From Chloroflexota bacterium (GTDB lineage Bacteria > Chloroflexota > UBA6077 > JACCZL01): 64,000 nucleotides of DNA. Each line of letters opens with the position of its first letter. Within the stretch, counting starts at the first letter, position 1. The stretch spans positions 90,049 through 154,048 of the forward strand of contig JAUJPG010000005.1 in the NCBI GenBank assembly GCA_030447245.1, in the 5' to 3' direction. The notes under the pieces were generated by a model. It was not told the DNA's origin. It worked only from the letters and a program-made list of their open reading frames with translations, and did no database searches. The translations under genes and the position numbers were made by a program. This document shows positions 8,445-16,880 of this stretch, in pieces.

Positions 8445-8505
8445 ATGAACCCTTCCCCCGCCCCCGCCCCGTGATGGAGGGGGCCCGAGGGGAGGTTTGT
8501 ACCGA
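8445..8505. other. C-rich/G-rich imperfect inverted repeat after the UbiA gene
   Basis: A run of C-rich blocks (CCCTTCCCCCG) is followed by G-rich blocks (GGAGGGGGCCCGAGGGG) that can pair imperfectly. It lies just after the UbiA stop and before the site-2 protease gene, so it may act as a terminator. It is shorter and less regular than the nuoI-nuoJ repeat. Confidence 0.35.
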
Positions 8506-8541
8506 TCGCGCTACAGGCCCATGCTATGATCCAGAGCTCTG

Positions 8542-9237
8542 ATGCACCGTTACAGCCCGCGCGACATCCTGGTCCTAGCCGGCATCGCGCTGCTGTTCCT
8601 CTGGCAGCTTGCGCCAGGCTTACTGGGCGACCCGCGCCGGCTGCTCGTCTTCGCCGGCGCGATCATCCTGGCGATCACGGTCCACGAGTTCAGCCACGCG
8701 TTGGCCGCCCACCTGTTGGGTGATCACACGCCTGCGTCGATGGGTCGGCTGACGCTCAACCCACTCGCCCACCTCGACCCGATGGGCACGGTCCTGTTGT
8801 TCATCGCCCAGTTCGGGTGGGGCAAGCCCGTCCAATTCAACCCGTACAACCTGCGGATCAATCCGGCGGTCGGCTCGGCGGCCGTGTCGTTCGCCGGCCC
8901 GTTGTCGAACATCCTGCTGGCGATGCTGCTGACGCTGGTGGCCCGCTACACGATCACGCCCGGGCCGCTCGAGCGCGAGATTCTCAGCGCCGCGATCAGG
9001 ATTAATATCGGCCTGGCCGCGTTCAATTTGCTGCCGATCCCACCGCTCGACGGCTTCGGCGTGCTCGAAGGCGTCCTCCCGCGGCAGTTTGGCCGCGTGC
9101 TGGAGCCACTGCGGGCGTATGGGCCGTTCATCCTGCTGGCCCTGGTCTTCCTCCCCAGTCTTGGCGGCCCCAACGTGATCGGCGCCTTGATGGGTCCAAT
9201 CCTGGGGGCGATCACGACCTTGGTACGTGGAGTCTAG
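8542..9237 (+). CDS. site-2 protease family (M50) zinc metalloprotease
   Basis: 231 aa intramembrane protease with about six hydrophobic segments. The zinc-binding HEFSH motif lies in the second helix (AITVHEFSHALAAHLLGD) and the third ligand in NLLPIPPLDGFGVLEG matches the NxxPxxxLDG motif. It is the short form without a PDZ domain, so its substrate cannot be told from sequence. ATG start; Shine-Dalgarno is weak. It stands alone on this strand before tyrA. Confidence 0.93.
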   Translation: MHRYSPRDILVLAGIALLFLWQLAPGLLGDPRRLLVFAGAIILAITVHEFSHALAAHLLGDHTPASMGRLTLNPLAHLDPMGTVLLFIAQFGWGKPVQFNPYNLRINPAVGSAAVSFAGPLSNILLAMLLTLVARYTITPGPLEREILSAAIRINIGLAAFNLLPIPPLDGFGVLEGVLPRQFGRVLEPLRAYGPFILLALVFLPSLGGPNVIGALMGPILGAITTLVRGV

Positions 9238-9244
9238 GCGCCAT

Positions 9245-9275
9245 GGACCACCGACGACCGACGACCGACGACCGG
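9245..9275. repeat. three tandem ACGACCG units inside a short inverted repeat
   Basis: Between the M50 gene and tyrA a heptamer (ACGACCG) is repeated about three times and flanked by CCACCG and CGGTGG, which are complementary. It could form a hairpin after the protease gene or be a slippage-prone simple repeat. Confidence 0.6.
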
Positions 9276-9324
9276 TGGTTCCTGCGCCTGCCGTCCGCTC
9301 TCGTGCGTCAGGAGGTGTAGGGCA

Positions 9325-10308
9325 GTGGCCAGGAGTCCGTTCGCCAGCGTTGGGATCCTTGGGACGGGGCTGATCGGCGCTTCCCTGGGACTGGCGCTGA
9401 AGCGGCTCGGGTCGCCGCCGCGCGTGATCGGCTTCGACATCAGCTCGGATAGCCGCCGCGCCGCCAACGCGCGCAAGGCCCTCGATCGAGCCACGGGTAA
9501 CCTGGCTGAGGCGGTGCGGGATGCCGACCTGGTAGTCGTCGCGACGCCGGTTCGCGCCATGGAGCTAGTCTTTCGCGAGATCGCCCCGCTGCTGCGACCC
9601 GGCACCGTCGTGACCGACACTGGTTCGACCAAGCGCCAGGTTCTGGCCTGGGCCGCGGCGCTACTCCCACCCGAGGTCAGCTTCGTCGGTGGTCATCCAA
9701 TGACGGGACGAGCGACGGCCGGCGCCGACGAGGCGACCGCCGACCTGTTCGACAACGCAGTGTACTGCCTCAGTCCGCCGGCGAGCGCGGACGCGAAGGC
9801 CGTCGAGCAGGTTGTCAAACTGGTCGAGATGATCGGCGGAGTCGCCTACTTCGTGGAACCCGATGAGCATGACGGACTCGTCGCGGGAGTTAGCCACCTG
9901 CCGTACGTTCTCTCAGCGGCGCTCATGCAGAGCGTGTCGGCCGACCGCGGGTGGCGCGAGGCGCGGTCGATCGCGGCCGGCGGCTTCGCGACAGCGACGC
10001 ACCTGACCGAGGGCGATCCGCGCATGTTCGCCGACATTTGCCTGACGAATCAGGACCAGATCGTCCGTCAGATCGACCGGCTGGTTAGCCATCTGACCGA
10101 GCTTCGCGGAATGGTCGAGCGCCGAGATGAGACGGTGTTCGACCGCTTCGTTGAGGCCCAGACGCTCCACCGTCAGTGGTTGGCCGGTCGAGGCGCCGAC
10201 GATGAGACGCGACCGGCGCTCGCCACCGAGGACATCAAGCCGCAGAGCCTCTTTTTCCCCAGCCGCCTTAGCAACGTTCTGCGTCGCGGGGACAAGGACA
10301 AGGACTGA
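9325..10308 (+). CDS. tyrA: prephenate dehydrogenase
   Basis: 327 aa. The N-terminal Rossmann fold opens with GILGTGLIGASLGLALK; VVVATPVRAM, DTGSTK and GGHPMTGR are signatures of prephenate/arogenate dehydrogenases. The enzyme oxidatively decarboxylates prephenate to 4-hydroxyphenylpyruvate in tyrosine synthesis. There is no fused chorismate mutase or clear ACT domain. GTG start with GGAGG nine bases upstream. No other aromatic gene is adjacent; the trp genes are 8 kb away on the other strand. Confidence 0.93.
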   Translation: MARSPFASVGILGTGLIGASLGLALKRLGSPPRVIGFDISSDSRRAANARKALDRATGNLAEAVRDADLVVVATPVRAMELVFREIAPLLRPGTVVTDTGSTKRQVLAWAAALLPPEVSFVGGHPMTGRATAGADEATADLFDNAVYCLSPPASADAKAVEQVVKLVEMIGGVAYFVEPDEHDGLVAGVSHLPYVLSAALMQSVSADRGWREARSIAAGGFATATHLTEGDPRMFADICLTNQDQIVRQIDRLVSHLTELRGMVERRDETVFDRFVEAQTLHRQWLAGRGADDETRPALATEDIKPQSLFFPSRLSNVLRRGDKDKD

Positions 10309-10326
10309 GCTGCAAGACGAAGTCAG

Positions 10327-11772
10327 CTACGCAGCGCGCCCGATGGTGCACTCGCGGGCGTACAGCTCGCGAACCCGCCGATCGAGCTCGGCCGGATCCC
10401 GCCGCGACACGGCCAGCCAGAAGTTCAGCTCTTCGTCCAGTTCGGTCTCGGGTGGCATCTTGCCGCCGGGGCCGTAGAAGCCTCCCCACACCGCGGACTG
10501 CGCGGCGAAGGCCCGCGTCTCGAACTGGAAGCAGCTCTCCGCTGTGCGGGCATCGGCGCCTGCCAGGTCGTCTTCCAGGTGCTTGGCCTCGTGGGCAATC
10601 ACCGTCGCTAGGGCCTTTGGGTCAAGCCCGCGCAGTCTGCTGCTCACGACAATCTCACGCGTGGGGCCCCCGGCGCCGGGGCGTTCGATCCGGGTGTAGC
10701 GAGCACGGGCGCGCGCCGGGAGCTCGCCAAAGCTGAGCTCCGTGGCCGACTCAAGAATCGCGTTGAGCGGCGCGAGCTGTTCGGCCGATTCGAGCGCGTC
10801 GAGTGATTCCGAGAGGTGCGCGTCCATGCGCATCCGGGTGCGCGTCGGCGCGGTCTCTGGCGGAGCCACCGCGCTCCCGGGGAGCGGCGCGAGGGCCGTC
10901 GGCGCCACCTGACGGGCAAACGCCTGGCGCAGGTCCGTGGCAGGGAGCTGACTCGGAACGCGAACGCCGTTCGGATCGTCCATGCTCAACTGGCGAAAAA
11001 ACGCACTGCCGCGCGCTTGCTGCTCGAGATCCGGTGGAAGATTCACGCCGGTCACCAGCGCCTTGAAGTACTCGGCAAGCAGCAAACCCTGGGTGCAGCG
11101 ACAGCTCGCGTCGTAGTGCATGATCCCGCGCTGGAAACGCTGGTAGATGAAGTCGCCGTTGTTCGGGTCGCGGGCCGGCGCCGAAATCGGAACGCCCCAG
11201 ATTTCGAGGTTGATCAGCGGAAGGAGGCTCCCATCACCGCCGCTCGGGAACGCGTCACGCTCGCTAACCGTGCCGACGAAGGTGCTGAAGAACTTGACCG
11301 GTTGCCCCTCAAAGCTGTCGGGCGCGGTCTGCCGGACAAACTGGACGATCGCCGCCGCGTAGTTCGGTTGCTCCGGCGAAGGGGCTGCCTCGGCCAGCCG
11401 GTCGTCAGGACCGGGGAACGTCGAGCCGTTAATTCCCGTGTACGGAAGCAGACCGGGCTCGAGCAAGTTCAGCGGCCGAACCTCGCCATCAGGCCCGAGC
11501 TGGAGGACGATCCGCTGGAAGAACTGGGTTGGCAAACCGAGGAGCTGGAACGTTCGCGATGTCGGGTAGCCGAAGGTCTTGACCTGGCCGCGCCGCCCGA
11601 AGAAATCGGCGAACTCGGGCTGGTCAATCCCGAAGCCCGTCTCGTCAAAGAAGAAGTAGATCGCCGAGTCGGATCCCTGTGCACGGGCCGGCAACGGCCA
11701 CGACAAGAGCACGAGGGCGAACACCACCAGCGCGCGGAAGGCCCACATGCGGCGGCGCTGGCCCGACATCAT
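10327..11772 (-). CDS. secreted protein with FGYP-type N-terminal region and C-terminal HExxH motif
   Basis: 481 aa from the paired ATGs at 11772/11769. A Sec signal peptide (ALVVFALVLLSWPLPARAQ) is followed by DETGFGI...FADFFGRRG...TFGYPTSR and QFFQRIVLQ, an arrangement I associate with extracellular proteins of Chloroflexota. The C-terminal third contains IAHEAKHLEDD, an HExxH zinc-peptidase motif. Function is unknown; an anchored or secreted peptidase is possible. The track's start (11838) lies upstream of the signal peptide and is less likely. It converges on tyrA with 18 bp between stops. Confidence 0.7.
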   Translation of the reverse strand: MMSGQRRRMWAFRALVVFALVLLSWPLPARAQGSDSAIYFFFDETGFGIDQPEFADFFGRRGQVKTFGYPTSRTFQLLGLPTQFFQRIVLQLGPDGEVRPLNLLEPGLLPYTGINGSTFPGPDDRLAEAAPSPEQPNYAAAIVQFVRQTAPDSFEGQPVKFFSTFVGTVSERDAFPSGGDGSLLPLINLEIWGVPISAPARDPNNGDFIYQRFQRGIMHYDASCRCTQGLLLAEYFKALVTGVNLPPDLEQQARGSAFFRQLSMDDPNGVRVPSQLPATDLRQAFARQVAPTALAPLPGSAVAPPETAPTRTRMRMDAHLSESLDALESAEQLAPLNAILESATELSFGELPARARARYTRIERPGAGGPTREIVVSSRLRGLDPKALATVIAHEAKHLEDDLAGADARTAESCFQFETRAFAAQSAVWGGFYGPGGKMPPETELDEELNFWLAVSRRDPAELDRRVRELYARECTIGRAA

Positions 11773-11797
11773 GTCACAAGCGTACGACTTCGTGACA
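11772..11797. promoter_or_regulatory. inverted repeat overlapping the start of the HExxH protein gene
   Basis: TGTCACAAG and CTTCGTGACA flank CGTACGA, giving a near-perfect dyad (one bulged base) that overlaps the ATG at 11772. It could be an operator or an mRNA hairpin that masks the start. Confidence 0.3.
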
Positions 11798-11900
11798 GTG
11801 AAGGTCCTGATTTCTCGCTCAGTCTTGCTGCTCTTCATGAACCCGAGTTCGACTTCTGCCGTGCCGACGGCGCCGGACTCGCCGCGGTCGCTGCTCGGTG

Positions 11901-12560
11901 TTACGCGTCGGCGGCGACCTCGAACTCGCTGTTCGTCACGACTTGCCGACCGGCACTATCACGGACGGTCACCACGACTCGGGCCGTGCCAATAACGCCG
12001 GGCGTGTCGGGCACCTCGAACACGGAATCGCATTTGCCTTCGCTGGTAAGGTCCACGTCGCGCGGCGTGGAGGTCCCGCCACCAGCGTATTCAACCCTAA
12101 CGCTGCATCTGCCGGTAATCCTCGGCTCGGTCTTGGTGGTGATCTTCTGCTCGCCACCGGGCGCCACCCTGGACCGGGGATCAACCGACACCCTGAACGT
12201 GGCCGCGGTCGGCGGAACGGGGGCGGGTGGCACTGGCGCCGCGGCGGCCGGCCCGATCGGCACCGGCGAGGCGACCCCTGCCGGGGGCGGAGCCGCGGCG
12301 GGCGCACCCGCGGTTCCCATCGGCAGCAGCCCGACGTAAATCGGTTCGCCCTCTGGGATGGCGTTCAGCTCAGCATCGGTAATCACAACCGTTGCCACCC
12401 AGCGGCGGACCCCACTGGTGATGAGGTACACCGCGCCATCGGAGCGGACGGCCACCTGGCCGTCCGCTGGCGCCATCTGCTGGGCAGCGACTGGGCCGAG
12501 CATGCTGCCAAGTAAGAAGCCGCCCGCCAGGAATGCGCCAGCTCGGATCGGAACTTTCAT
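11901..12560 (-). CDS. secreted Ala/Pro-rich protein of unknown function
   Basis: 219 aa. A signal peptide (AGAFLAGGFLLGSMLGPVAAQ) is followed by a short module (DGAVYLITSGVRRWVA), a Pro/Ala linker of about 45 residues, and a C-terminal Ig-like beta domain. The domain begins FRVSVDPRSRVAPGG and has two cysteines that could pair. ATG at 12560 with AGGTGG six bases upstream; the track's longer start lies in the neighbouring gene's tail. It is followed on the same strand by the HExxH secreted protein, so the two may be exported together. Confidence 0.7.
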   Translation of the reverse strand: MKVPIRAGAFLAGGFLLGSMLGPVAAQQMAPADGQVAVRSDGAVYLITSGVRRWVATVVITDAELNAIPEGEPIYVGLLPMGTAGAPAAAPPPAGVASPVPIGPAAAAPVPPAPVPPTAATFRVSVDPRSRVAPGGEQKITTKTEPRITGRCSVRVEYAGGGTSTPRDVDLTSEGKCDSVFEVPDTPGVIGTARVVVTVRDSAGRQVVTNSEFEVAADA

Positions 12561-12756
12561 GTGGGTCCACCTTTCCAGTTGACTCTGGGCCCAGGCCCCC
12601 AGGGTCTGGCCGGGTGCTGACAGGCAAGCCGTGCTGCCCACCCGAAGATCGGCGCGACACCCATCCGGGCGACCGGCCGCGAAGCGGCGGCATTGTACGG
12701 CTTGCAGGAGCATCTGGCCAACGTCTGGCCCCCAACCAGGTGCAGGCCGCTGGAGC

Positions 12757-12777
12757 GGGTCGCTCCGGGAGCGACCC
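12757..12777. terminator. candidate hairpin terminator after the C26 hydrolase
   Basis: GGGTCGCT and AGCGACCC form an 8-bp perfect stem with a CCGGG loop, 22 bp past the stop of the minus-strand hydrolase. There is no T-tract, as is common in GC-rich genomes. Confidence 0.45.
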
Positions 12778-12798
12778 CTGCTGCCGAACCAATCGCCC

Positions 12799-13578
12799 TC
12801 ACCCCGCGCAGGCTCGGACAGCAGGCCGGCTGCCAAGGCCGCCACTTGCGCAGGCCGCGACGAACGCCTCGAGCAGGCGGCGGCTCGGCATGTGAAAGCC
12901 GTGCAGGTCTTCCGGGTGGAACTGGACCGCGAGCAGCCAGGGATGCTCCTCGCTCTCGACGGCCTCGACGACACCATCTGCTGCCCACGCAACAGCACGC
13001 AATCCGCGCCCCAGGCGGCGGATCGCCTGGTGGTGACGGCTGTTCACCTCGAAGGTCGTGGCGCCGAACACCTCCGCGAGCCGTGAACCAGGCGCTACTT
13101 CGATTGGGTGGGCCAGGCCCCCCCTCGGGCTGTCTCGCGGGACCCACGGATGAGGCAGGCCCTCCGACGGCAGGTCCTGGACCAACGTGCCGCCAAGCGC
13201 AACGTTGAGGACTTGTTCGCCTCGACAGATGCCAAGGGTCGGCACGGCCCGCTCTATCGCCCAGCCCGCCACGTGCAGCTCCAGGTCGTCCAGCGCGCCG
13301 TCAGTACGAGTGGTGGGGTGAGCGGCCTCGCCGAAGCGGGCCGGCTCGACGTCCAGCCCGCCTGGGAGCAAGACTCCATGCACGAGCGTGAGAAGCTGAT
13401 CCAACCGGTCGGACGGCATCGGGGGGAGCAGCACCGGTATCCCGCCCGCCGCCAACACGGCATCCGGATAGGTCCGCCGGAGCTCGAGGTACTCAGGCGC
13501 CGTAGGCACATCGAACCCAACTGTGATCCCGATCACTGGATGGCCGGTTGCCAACCCGCGCCCCGTGCGTCGATCCAC
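12799..13578 (-). CDS. gamma-glutamyl-gamma-aminobutyrate hydrolase family (peptidase C26) protein
   Basis: 259 aa class I glutamine-amidotransferase-like fold. The nucleophile is Cys118 in LGICRGEQ, and His221 and Glu223 in VQFHPE complete the triad. PGGLDVEP and EVNSRHHQAI are typical of the PuuD branch, which cleaves gamma-glutamyl amides such as gamma-glutamyl-GABA. GTG start, GAGAGAGG nine bases upstream. No putrescine genes are adjacent, so the substrate is uncertain. Confidence 0.85.
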   Translation of the reverse strand: MDRRTGRGLATGHPVIGITVGFDVPTAPEYLELRRTYPDAVLAAGGIPVLLPPMPSDRLDQLLTLVHGVLLPGGLDVEPARFGEAAHPTTRTDGALDDLELHVAGWAIERAVPTLGICRGEQVLNVALGGTLVQDLPSEGLPHPWVPRDSPRGGLAHPIEVAPGSRLAEVFGATTFEVNSRHHQAIRRLGRGLRAVAWAADGVVEAVESEEHPWLLAVQFHPEDLHGFHMPSRRLLEAFVAACASGGLGSRPAVRACAG

Positions 13579-13877
13579 GCTCCCACGCCTCTCTCGACAC
13601 CTGCGATCAGCAGGCCCGCCTCACTGAGTGTACCCACCCGCGACGCCTCGCTGTCGAGTCAGCGCCGCCTGACCAGGTCGCGGCCACAACAGAGATCACG
13701 ATCGCCCAGGCGCCAGTTTGTGCGGTCTGTACATGGCCGTGTTCGGTGAGGGCGGCTACAATCGCGCCACGTGGGCACCCACGCGCCTGCCCACTTCGCG
13801 CCGGCAGTCACTGGTCCACCCACGCGCTCGCCCGACCCGCGTGCGCACCCCAGATCACCCACAGGAGGACCTTGTCC

Positions 13878-15101
13878 ATGGCCCGTGCGCTTCCCTACTT
13901 GGCGTCCGTGCTGGTGCTCGCGCTCGCGGTTACGGGCTGCGCCCCGACCCCACCGGTGAGCCCCACCGCGGCCCCGAAGGCTGATCCGCAGCCTGCCGCC
14001 GCTTCGCCCAGCCCGGCGACGGTCGCTTCGCCTGGCGCGGCGGCCAAGCCGGCCGCTTCGCCCTCGCCGAGCCCCAGCCCGTCGCCATCTCCCTCCCCAG
14101 CCGTCAGCGTGGCGACGGCCACAGCGGTGGTCCCGGCGGTGGCCGTCAAGCCGAGAGGTCCGCTCACCAAGGTCGCCTACGGAGCGGACTTCCTGATCAG
14201 TGGGACAACGGCGCCAATCTTCATCGCCGCGGAGAAGGGCTATTTCGCCGAGGGCGGGATCGAAGTCTCGGTGTCGCGCGGCTACGGCTCGGCCGACGCC
14301 GTCAAGCGCGCAGCGACCGGCCAGGCCGACGTCGTGCAGGGCGACATCGGCACTGCGATGCTCCTTCGTGCGAACGAAGAGGCGCTCGTCAAGACCGTTT
14401 CGCCGCTCTACGGCAAGGTTCCGGGCGCGGTCCTCTTCTACGAGGACCAGAACATCAAGACCCCGAGAGACTTAGAAGGTAAGACGCTCGCCGACGGCGC
14501 CGGCTCAGCACCCCGGGTGCTCTTCCCGGCCTTTGCCGGCGTGGCCGGCATCGACGCGTCCAAGGTCCAATTTCGGACTGTCGACCCATCGGCGCGCAAC
14601 ACGATCTTCGCGGCGGGTCAGCTAGAGGTGATCACGGCCTTCATCCTCAACCTTGCGGACGTCGAGAAGCTGGCGTACAGCACCAGGCCCGAGCGCAAGA
14701 TTGGCGCGCTGCGATACGCCGACTACGGTCTTGACATGTACGGCAATGGCTACATCACGAGCGACAAGATGATCGCCGAGCAGCCCCAGGCAATCGCGGC
14801 ATTCGTCGAGGGCGCGGCCAAAGGGTTGCGTGACACCTACCAGGATGTCCCGGCGGCGGTCGACGTCGTCCGCAAGTACGCACCCGAGGTCGACCGCGAG
14901 GTGGCCATCCGCCAGCTCAAGTTGATCAAGGACCTGGTACTGACCGAGGACATGCTGGCGAATGGCCTCGGCACCCTCCAGGAAGAGCGACTCCAGAAGA
15001 CGATGGACGTCATGCGCCAATACCAGGGGATGAGCCACGCCCTCCCGCTCGCCGACGTCCACACCGCCGAGCTCCTGCCGGCGACGCCGGTCAGGCCATA
15101 A
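13878..15101 (+). CDS. ABC transporter substrate-binding lipoprotein (NMT1/THI5-like, SsuA/TauA type)
   Basis: 407 aa. The lipobox LAVTGC places the lipidated Cys near residue 20; a 60-residue Pro/Ala/Ser tether follows. The binding domain then reads PIFIAAEKGYFAEGGIEV and GQADVVQGDIGTAM, characteristic of aromatic, sulfonate or pyrimidine-precursor binders. ATG at 13878 with GGAGGA eight bases upstream; the track's start at 13548 is only an upstream open frame. It begins an SBP-ATPase-permease run. Upstream (13579-13877) I see only a TACAAT near 13770 as a possible -10. Confidence 0.9.
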   Translation: MARALPYLASVLVLALAVTGCAPTPPVSPTAAPKADPQPAAASPSPATVASPGAAAKPAASPSPSPSPSPSPSPAVSVATATAVVPAVAVKPRGPLTKVAYGADFLISGTTAPIFIAAEKGYFAEGGIEVSVSRGYGSADAVKRAATGQADVVQGDIGTAMLLRANEEALVKTVSPLYGKVPGAVLFYEDQNIKTPRDLEGKTLADGAGSAPRVLFPAFAGVAGIDASKVQFRTVDPSARNTIFAAGQLEVITAFILNLADVEKLAYSTRPERKIGALRYADYGLDMYGNGYITSDKMIAEQPQAIAAFVEGAAKGLRDTYQDVPAAVDVVRKYAPEVDREVAIRQLKLIKDLVLTEDMLANGLGTLQEERLQKTMDVMRQYQGMSHALPLADVHTAELLPATPVRP

Positions 15102-15105
15102 CGAC

Positions 15106-15163
15106 GTAGGGGCTCGATTCGTCGCGATCGCCCCGGCAATGGCGCGATGAAGCGAGCCCCTAC
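15106..15163. repeat. long imperfect inverted repeat between SBP and ATPase genes
   Basis: Arms at 15106-15120 and 15149-15163 (GTAGGGGCTCG... and ...CGAGCCCCTAC) match at 14 of 15 positions, and pairing continues inward with one or two mismatches. It fills the whole gap between the two genes. Such palindromes can protect the upstream message and lower distal expression, or can be a dispersed repeat family. Confidence 0.8.
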
Positions 15164-15172
15164 AATGTGCCC

Positions 15173-16030
15173 ATGATCGAGCTGCGCGCGGTCTCCAAAG
15201 TTTACCCGACCCGCAAGAAAGGGGCGGTCACGGCGCTCACCGATCTCGATCTTCGGGTAGCGGACGGCGAGTTCGTGACGCTCGTCGGCCCGTCGGGGTG
15301 CGGCAAGAGCACGGTGCTCAAGCTCGTTGCCGGACTGCTGGCGCCGACCACTGGCCAGGTCCTGATCGACGGTCGCCCGGTGACCGGCCCCCGCCGGGAG
15401 ATGGGCTTCGTCTTCCAGACGCCGGTCCTGTTGCCCTGGCGGACGGTCCGCGAGAACGTGCTACTGCCGATCGAGATGCTCGGCCAGCCAGTCGGCCCGG
15501 TTGAACGGCGCGCCGACGACCTGCTGCACCAGGTCGGCCTGGCGGACTTCCGCAAGGCCCACCCCTGGGAGCTCTCGGGCGGAATGCAGCAGCGGGTCGG
15601 CATCTGCCGCGCGCTCATCCACGATCCGGCCGTGCTGTTGATGGACGAGCCGTTCGCCGCGCTCGACGCCATGACGCGCGAGGCGCTCGGCATCGAGCTG
15701 CTCCGGATCTGGGAGGAGCAACGTAAGATCGTCCTGTTCGTGACCCACAGCATCCCCGAAGCGGTGCTGCTGGCCGACCGCGTTGTGGTGATGACCTCGC
15801 GGCCCGGGAGGATCGCGGGAATCGCCGAGATCGACCTGCCGCGCCCACGCGAGATCGACCAGGAGTACGACGACAGATTCAAGAACGCGGCGCGCCGGAT
15901 CCGCCGGCTAGTCGAGGGCGGCGGAGTGGACGAGGGACAACGGTTGGACGCGGTCGCCAGTTCGCCGTCTCATGTCATTCGTCCTCCATCCCTGGTTGGC
16001 GATGGAGGCGCCGCTGGTGGACGTTCCTAG
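15173..16030 (+). CDS. ABC transporter ATP-binding protein (NitT/TauT type)
   Basis: 285 aa from the ATG (a GTG two codons upstream is possible). Walker A GPSGCGKST, Q-loop FVFQTPVLLPW, signature LSGGMQQR, Walker B VLLMDEPF and switch His in FVTHSIPEA are all intact. The LPWRTVRENV wording is typical of SsuB/TauB-like importers. It energises the SBP and permease encoded on either side. The last ~30 residues overlap the start of the permease frame. Confidence 0.93.
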   Translation: MIELRAVSKVYPTRKKGAVTALTDLDLRVADGEFVTLVGPSGCGKSTVLKLVAGLLAPTTGQVLIDGRPVTGPRREMGFVFQTPVLLPWRTVRENVLLPIEMLGQPVGPVERRADDLLHQVGLADFRKAHPWELSGGMQQRVGICRALIHDPAVLLMDEPFAALDAMTREALGIELLRIWEEQRKIVLFVTHSIPEAVLLADRVVVMTSRPGRIAGIAEIDLPRPREIDQEYDDRFKNAARRIRRLVEGGGVDEGQRLDAVASSPSHVIRPPSLVGDGGAAGGRS

Positions 16031-16880
16031 GGCCACGGAGGATGCTGTTCGCGGGCCGGTCACAGGCACGTCGACCGGCGATGCGGCCGAGACGCCGGAC
16101 CAGGCGCGGGAGCGCGGGTTCAGCCTTCCCGCCGACCTGGGACGCTGGACGGCACCGCTCGTCAGCGCGATCCTGATCGTCGTCTTGTGGCAGCTCTTGA
16201 TCGTGGTCGCCCGCCTGCAGCCGTTCGTCCTGCCACCGCCGATGACGGTCTGGACCGCATTCCAGGGCAACATCACTGCCCTGGTGGCGAATGCCTGGGT
16301 GACGCTGCTGGAGACGCTCGCGGGCTTCTTCTTGAGCATAGCCATCGCGGTGCCGCTTGCGATCCTGATCTCGACGTCGGCGCCGCTCCGCAACGGGATC
16401 TACCCCTTCCTGCTGCTCGGCCAGTCGGTCCCGAAGCAGGCGATCGCGCCGCTATTGCTCTTGTGGCTGGGCTACGGCGACGGGCCGAAAGTGGTCCTGG
16501 CCTTTCTGACGGCATTTTTCCCGATCGTCGTCAATACGGCGATCGGTTTGCAGATGACCCCACCGGAGATGCTGGACCTGGGCCGGCTGCTCTCCGCCTC
16601 GCGCTGGCGCCTCTTCGCCAAGGTCACGTTCCCGGCGGCGATGCCCTACTTCTTCGCCGGGCTGAAGGTGGCGATCAGCCTGGCGATCGTCGGCGCGGTG
16701 ATCGGCGAGTTCATCGGCGCCGATCGCGGCCTCGGCCAGATGATCGTCGTCGCAACGGCCAACGCCCAGACGCCCCTCGCTTTCGCGGCAATCCTGATGC
16801 TCTCATTCCTCGGCATCGCCCTTTTCGGCCTGATCTGCCTCGCGGAGCGCATCATCTGCCCCTGGTACAACAAGGGGTAG
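16002..16880 (+). CDS. ABC transporter permease (BPD_transp_1, NitT/TauT type)
   Basis: 292 aa with about six helices. The EAA loop is visible around PPEMLDLGRLLSASRWRLFAKVTFPAAMPY, the contact site for the ATPase. The start is not certain: ATG at 16002 or 15972, both inside the upstream ATPase gene and without clear Shine-Dalgarno, so translational coupling is likely. Third gene of the importer. Its last 235 bp are antisense to the deacetylase frame. Confidence 0.92.
   Translation: MEAPLVDVPRATEDAVRGPVTGTSTGDAAETPDQARERGFSLPADLGRWTAPLVSAILIVVLWQLLIVVARLQPFVLPPPMTVWTAFQGNITALVANAWVTLLETLAGFFLSIAIAVPLAILISTSAPLRNGIYPFLLLGQSVPKQAIAPLLLLWLGYGDGPKVVLAFLTAFFPIVVNTAIGLQMTPPEMLDLGRLLSASRWRLFAKVTFPAAMPYFFAGLKVAISLAIVGAVIGEFIGADRGLGQMIVVATANAQTPLAFAAILMLSFLGIALFGLICLAERIICPWYNKG

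Noticed and set aside
10816-12339. 507-codon plus-strand open frame
   Set aside because: Antisense to the two secreted-protein genes, which have signal peptides and Shine-Dalgarno sites.
13548-13877. N-terminal extension of the substrate-binding protein
   Set aside because: The ATG at 13878 has a strong GGAGGA site and starts the lipoprotein signal; upstream residues are not signal-like.
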